NCBI GenBank assembly: GCA_037074765.1
Contig: JBAMDO010000147.1
Location: 1-64,000, forward strand
Source: Mansonella perstans
Taxonomy: Eukaryota > Nematoda > Chromadorea > Rhabditida > Onchocercidae
Direction of reading: 5' to 3'
DNA: 64,000 nt
Shown piece after piece: positions 62,975 through 64,000 of this stretch (position 1 is its first letter; the number at the start of each line of letters is the position of its first letter). The notes under the pieces are model-generated. The model was given only the letters and a program-made list of their open reading frames with translations. It was not told the origin of the DNA and did not search any database. The position numbers were made by a program, and so were the translations under genes.

Positions 62975-64000
62975 GTAATTTTCAAATTTTATGCTATTTA
63001 GAAAATTGCATTCATTTCTTGTATCATAAATAAAATGTTAAAATTTATGCGGTTAGCATAATAATGAGAAAAGAAAAAAACTGATGTGACATAATTGAAT
63101 TACTTCTATTTTATCACTGATTGTGCCTGTGTTTTCGATCATTATCTTTCTTCGCTTTTGCTATATTCGTGATTGATTTACATCGATTCTGTGGCATGTC
63201 AGATATTTTGTCTTCTCTTTCATTTCTTTTTTTCATTCCATCTATATATTTATCATTAACTTTAGTTCTTTTTTTCAAAGAACTTTTTTAGTAAGTTCGA
63301 CCAATAATTCAAGTTATTTGAAAATAGATTTTCCGAAACATTCTCTCTTTGCTCGTCATTGATGGACAGTTCATCTTCAGACAAAAGTGCACCACAGAAA
63401 TTTAGTCCTCTATTTTGACAAATTTTAAGGGAACAAATTCTTTCTCTTCCTTAAAATCTTTCTTGTCTTTTTCAAACATTTTTAATTCAATTGTGGGAAG
63501 AGGAAATAAATATTCAAGGATTAAATCAACTTTAACTTGCATTTTGATGAATCTTACCATAATTTGATTTAAATTCAGTGGGATTATCCAAGTTTTTGCT
63601 TTTGAACTTCCACCTTTTTTAAATGGAATGAATTGCTAAACGATTGCAAAGCAGGGTTATTCAGTGCTTACATCAGATGCTGAGCTAGTTCATGCTGAAG
63701 ACTAGATTACTGAGGACATGTAGTATTTCAAAAATTGAATGACCTTTCTTTGTCATGCAACTTGACAAAGAAAGGTCGAAGAAAACTGTAACACTGCTAG
63801 TTGAAATTATCGTTTATAATTACTCATATTTCTCTTTTTTCTCTTCGAAGCATTAATCTCTATTGCAAACGCCAAGGCAATACCATCTTTAGGATTACAA
63901 AAATGATCATTTACAATAGTACTTCATTTTTAGATTATTTTAAAATCCCAAACAACAGAAACTTTACCAACATTTCAGCTCGAAATTATTATCAGCTATA
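62975..64000 (+). other. Intron of the sel-2-like gene running to the window edge
   Basis: After the donor at 62975 I found no segment resembling the next part of neurobeachin, so the next exon probably lies beyond 64000. The stretch is AT- and T-rich. A 17-base inverted repeat, GACCTTTCTTTGTC-TG with CA-ACAAAGAAAGGTC, occurs at about 63741-63776. Confidence 0.6.

Noticed and set aside
1..64000. CRISPR arrays, bacterial operons, Wolbachia-like or viral insertions
   Set aside because: No regularly spaced palindromic repeats, no long intronless bacterial-type frames, and all coding evidence is spliced and nematode-like.

Overview
The window looks like nuclear DNA of a parasitic-type nematode, most likely a clade III or filarial worm. 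It is very AT-rich. Genes are cut into small exons of about 60-280 bp with TTTCAG-like acceptors, several start codons sit just downstream of trans-splice-like acceptors, and every recognisable protein has a clear nematode homologue. I assembled gene models by hand, requiring donor and acceptor sites and codon phase to agree at each junction. They rest on reading alone, with no search or transcript data. The species cannot be named from this.

Layout, left to right. (1) 1-8.4 kb: a GPI- or membrane-anchored trehalase gene on the minus strand (3247-7699), with its 5' end duplicated almost identically at the left edge (1-1520). That copy carries a frameshift and runs out of the window. (2) 8.4-9.9 kb: a small unrecognised minus-strand gene whose last codons coincide with the duplication breakpoint. 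(3) 9.9-16.5 kb: no gene seen. (4) 16.6-28.2 kb: a complete 22-exon gene for a DEX-1-like transmembrane protein with two NIDO domains and EGF-like modules, minus strand. (5) 28.3-41.1 kb: 12.9 kb without a recognisable gene, holding a (TG)n microsatellite. (6) 41.2-46.4 kb: the Fe65/FEH-1 adaptor (WW-PTB-PTB), minus strand. (7) 46.4-51.2 kb: spacer with tandem repeats and a perfect hairpin. (8) 51.3-54.5 kb: tRNA dimethylallyltransferase (GRO-1/TRIT1), minus strand. (9) 55.8-58.8 kb: an eight-exon gene for an unrecognised 431-residue protein, minus strand. (10) 59.3 kb to the right edge: the first 13 coding exons of a neurobeachin/SEL-2 homologue on the plus strand, truncated by the window.

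There is no sign of shared pathway or operon organisation. These are ordinary, separately spaced eukaryotic genes. The C. elegans homologues dex-1, feh-1, gro-1 and sel-2 all lie on chromosome III (from memory), so the block probably reflects conserved nematode macrosynteny. The most unusual signals are the trehalase 5' duplication with its lesion, an ATAAGT splice donor in the intact-looking trehalase copy, two phase-supported GC-AG introns, a 19/22 match to the SL1 spliced leader, and a duplicated TGACGTGA element in the divergent promoter between the 431-residue gene and sel-2. I saw no clearly new biological system.
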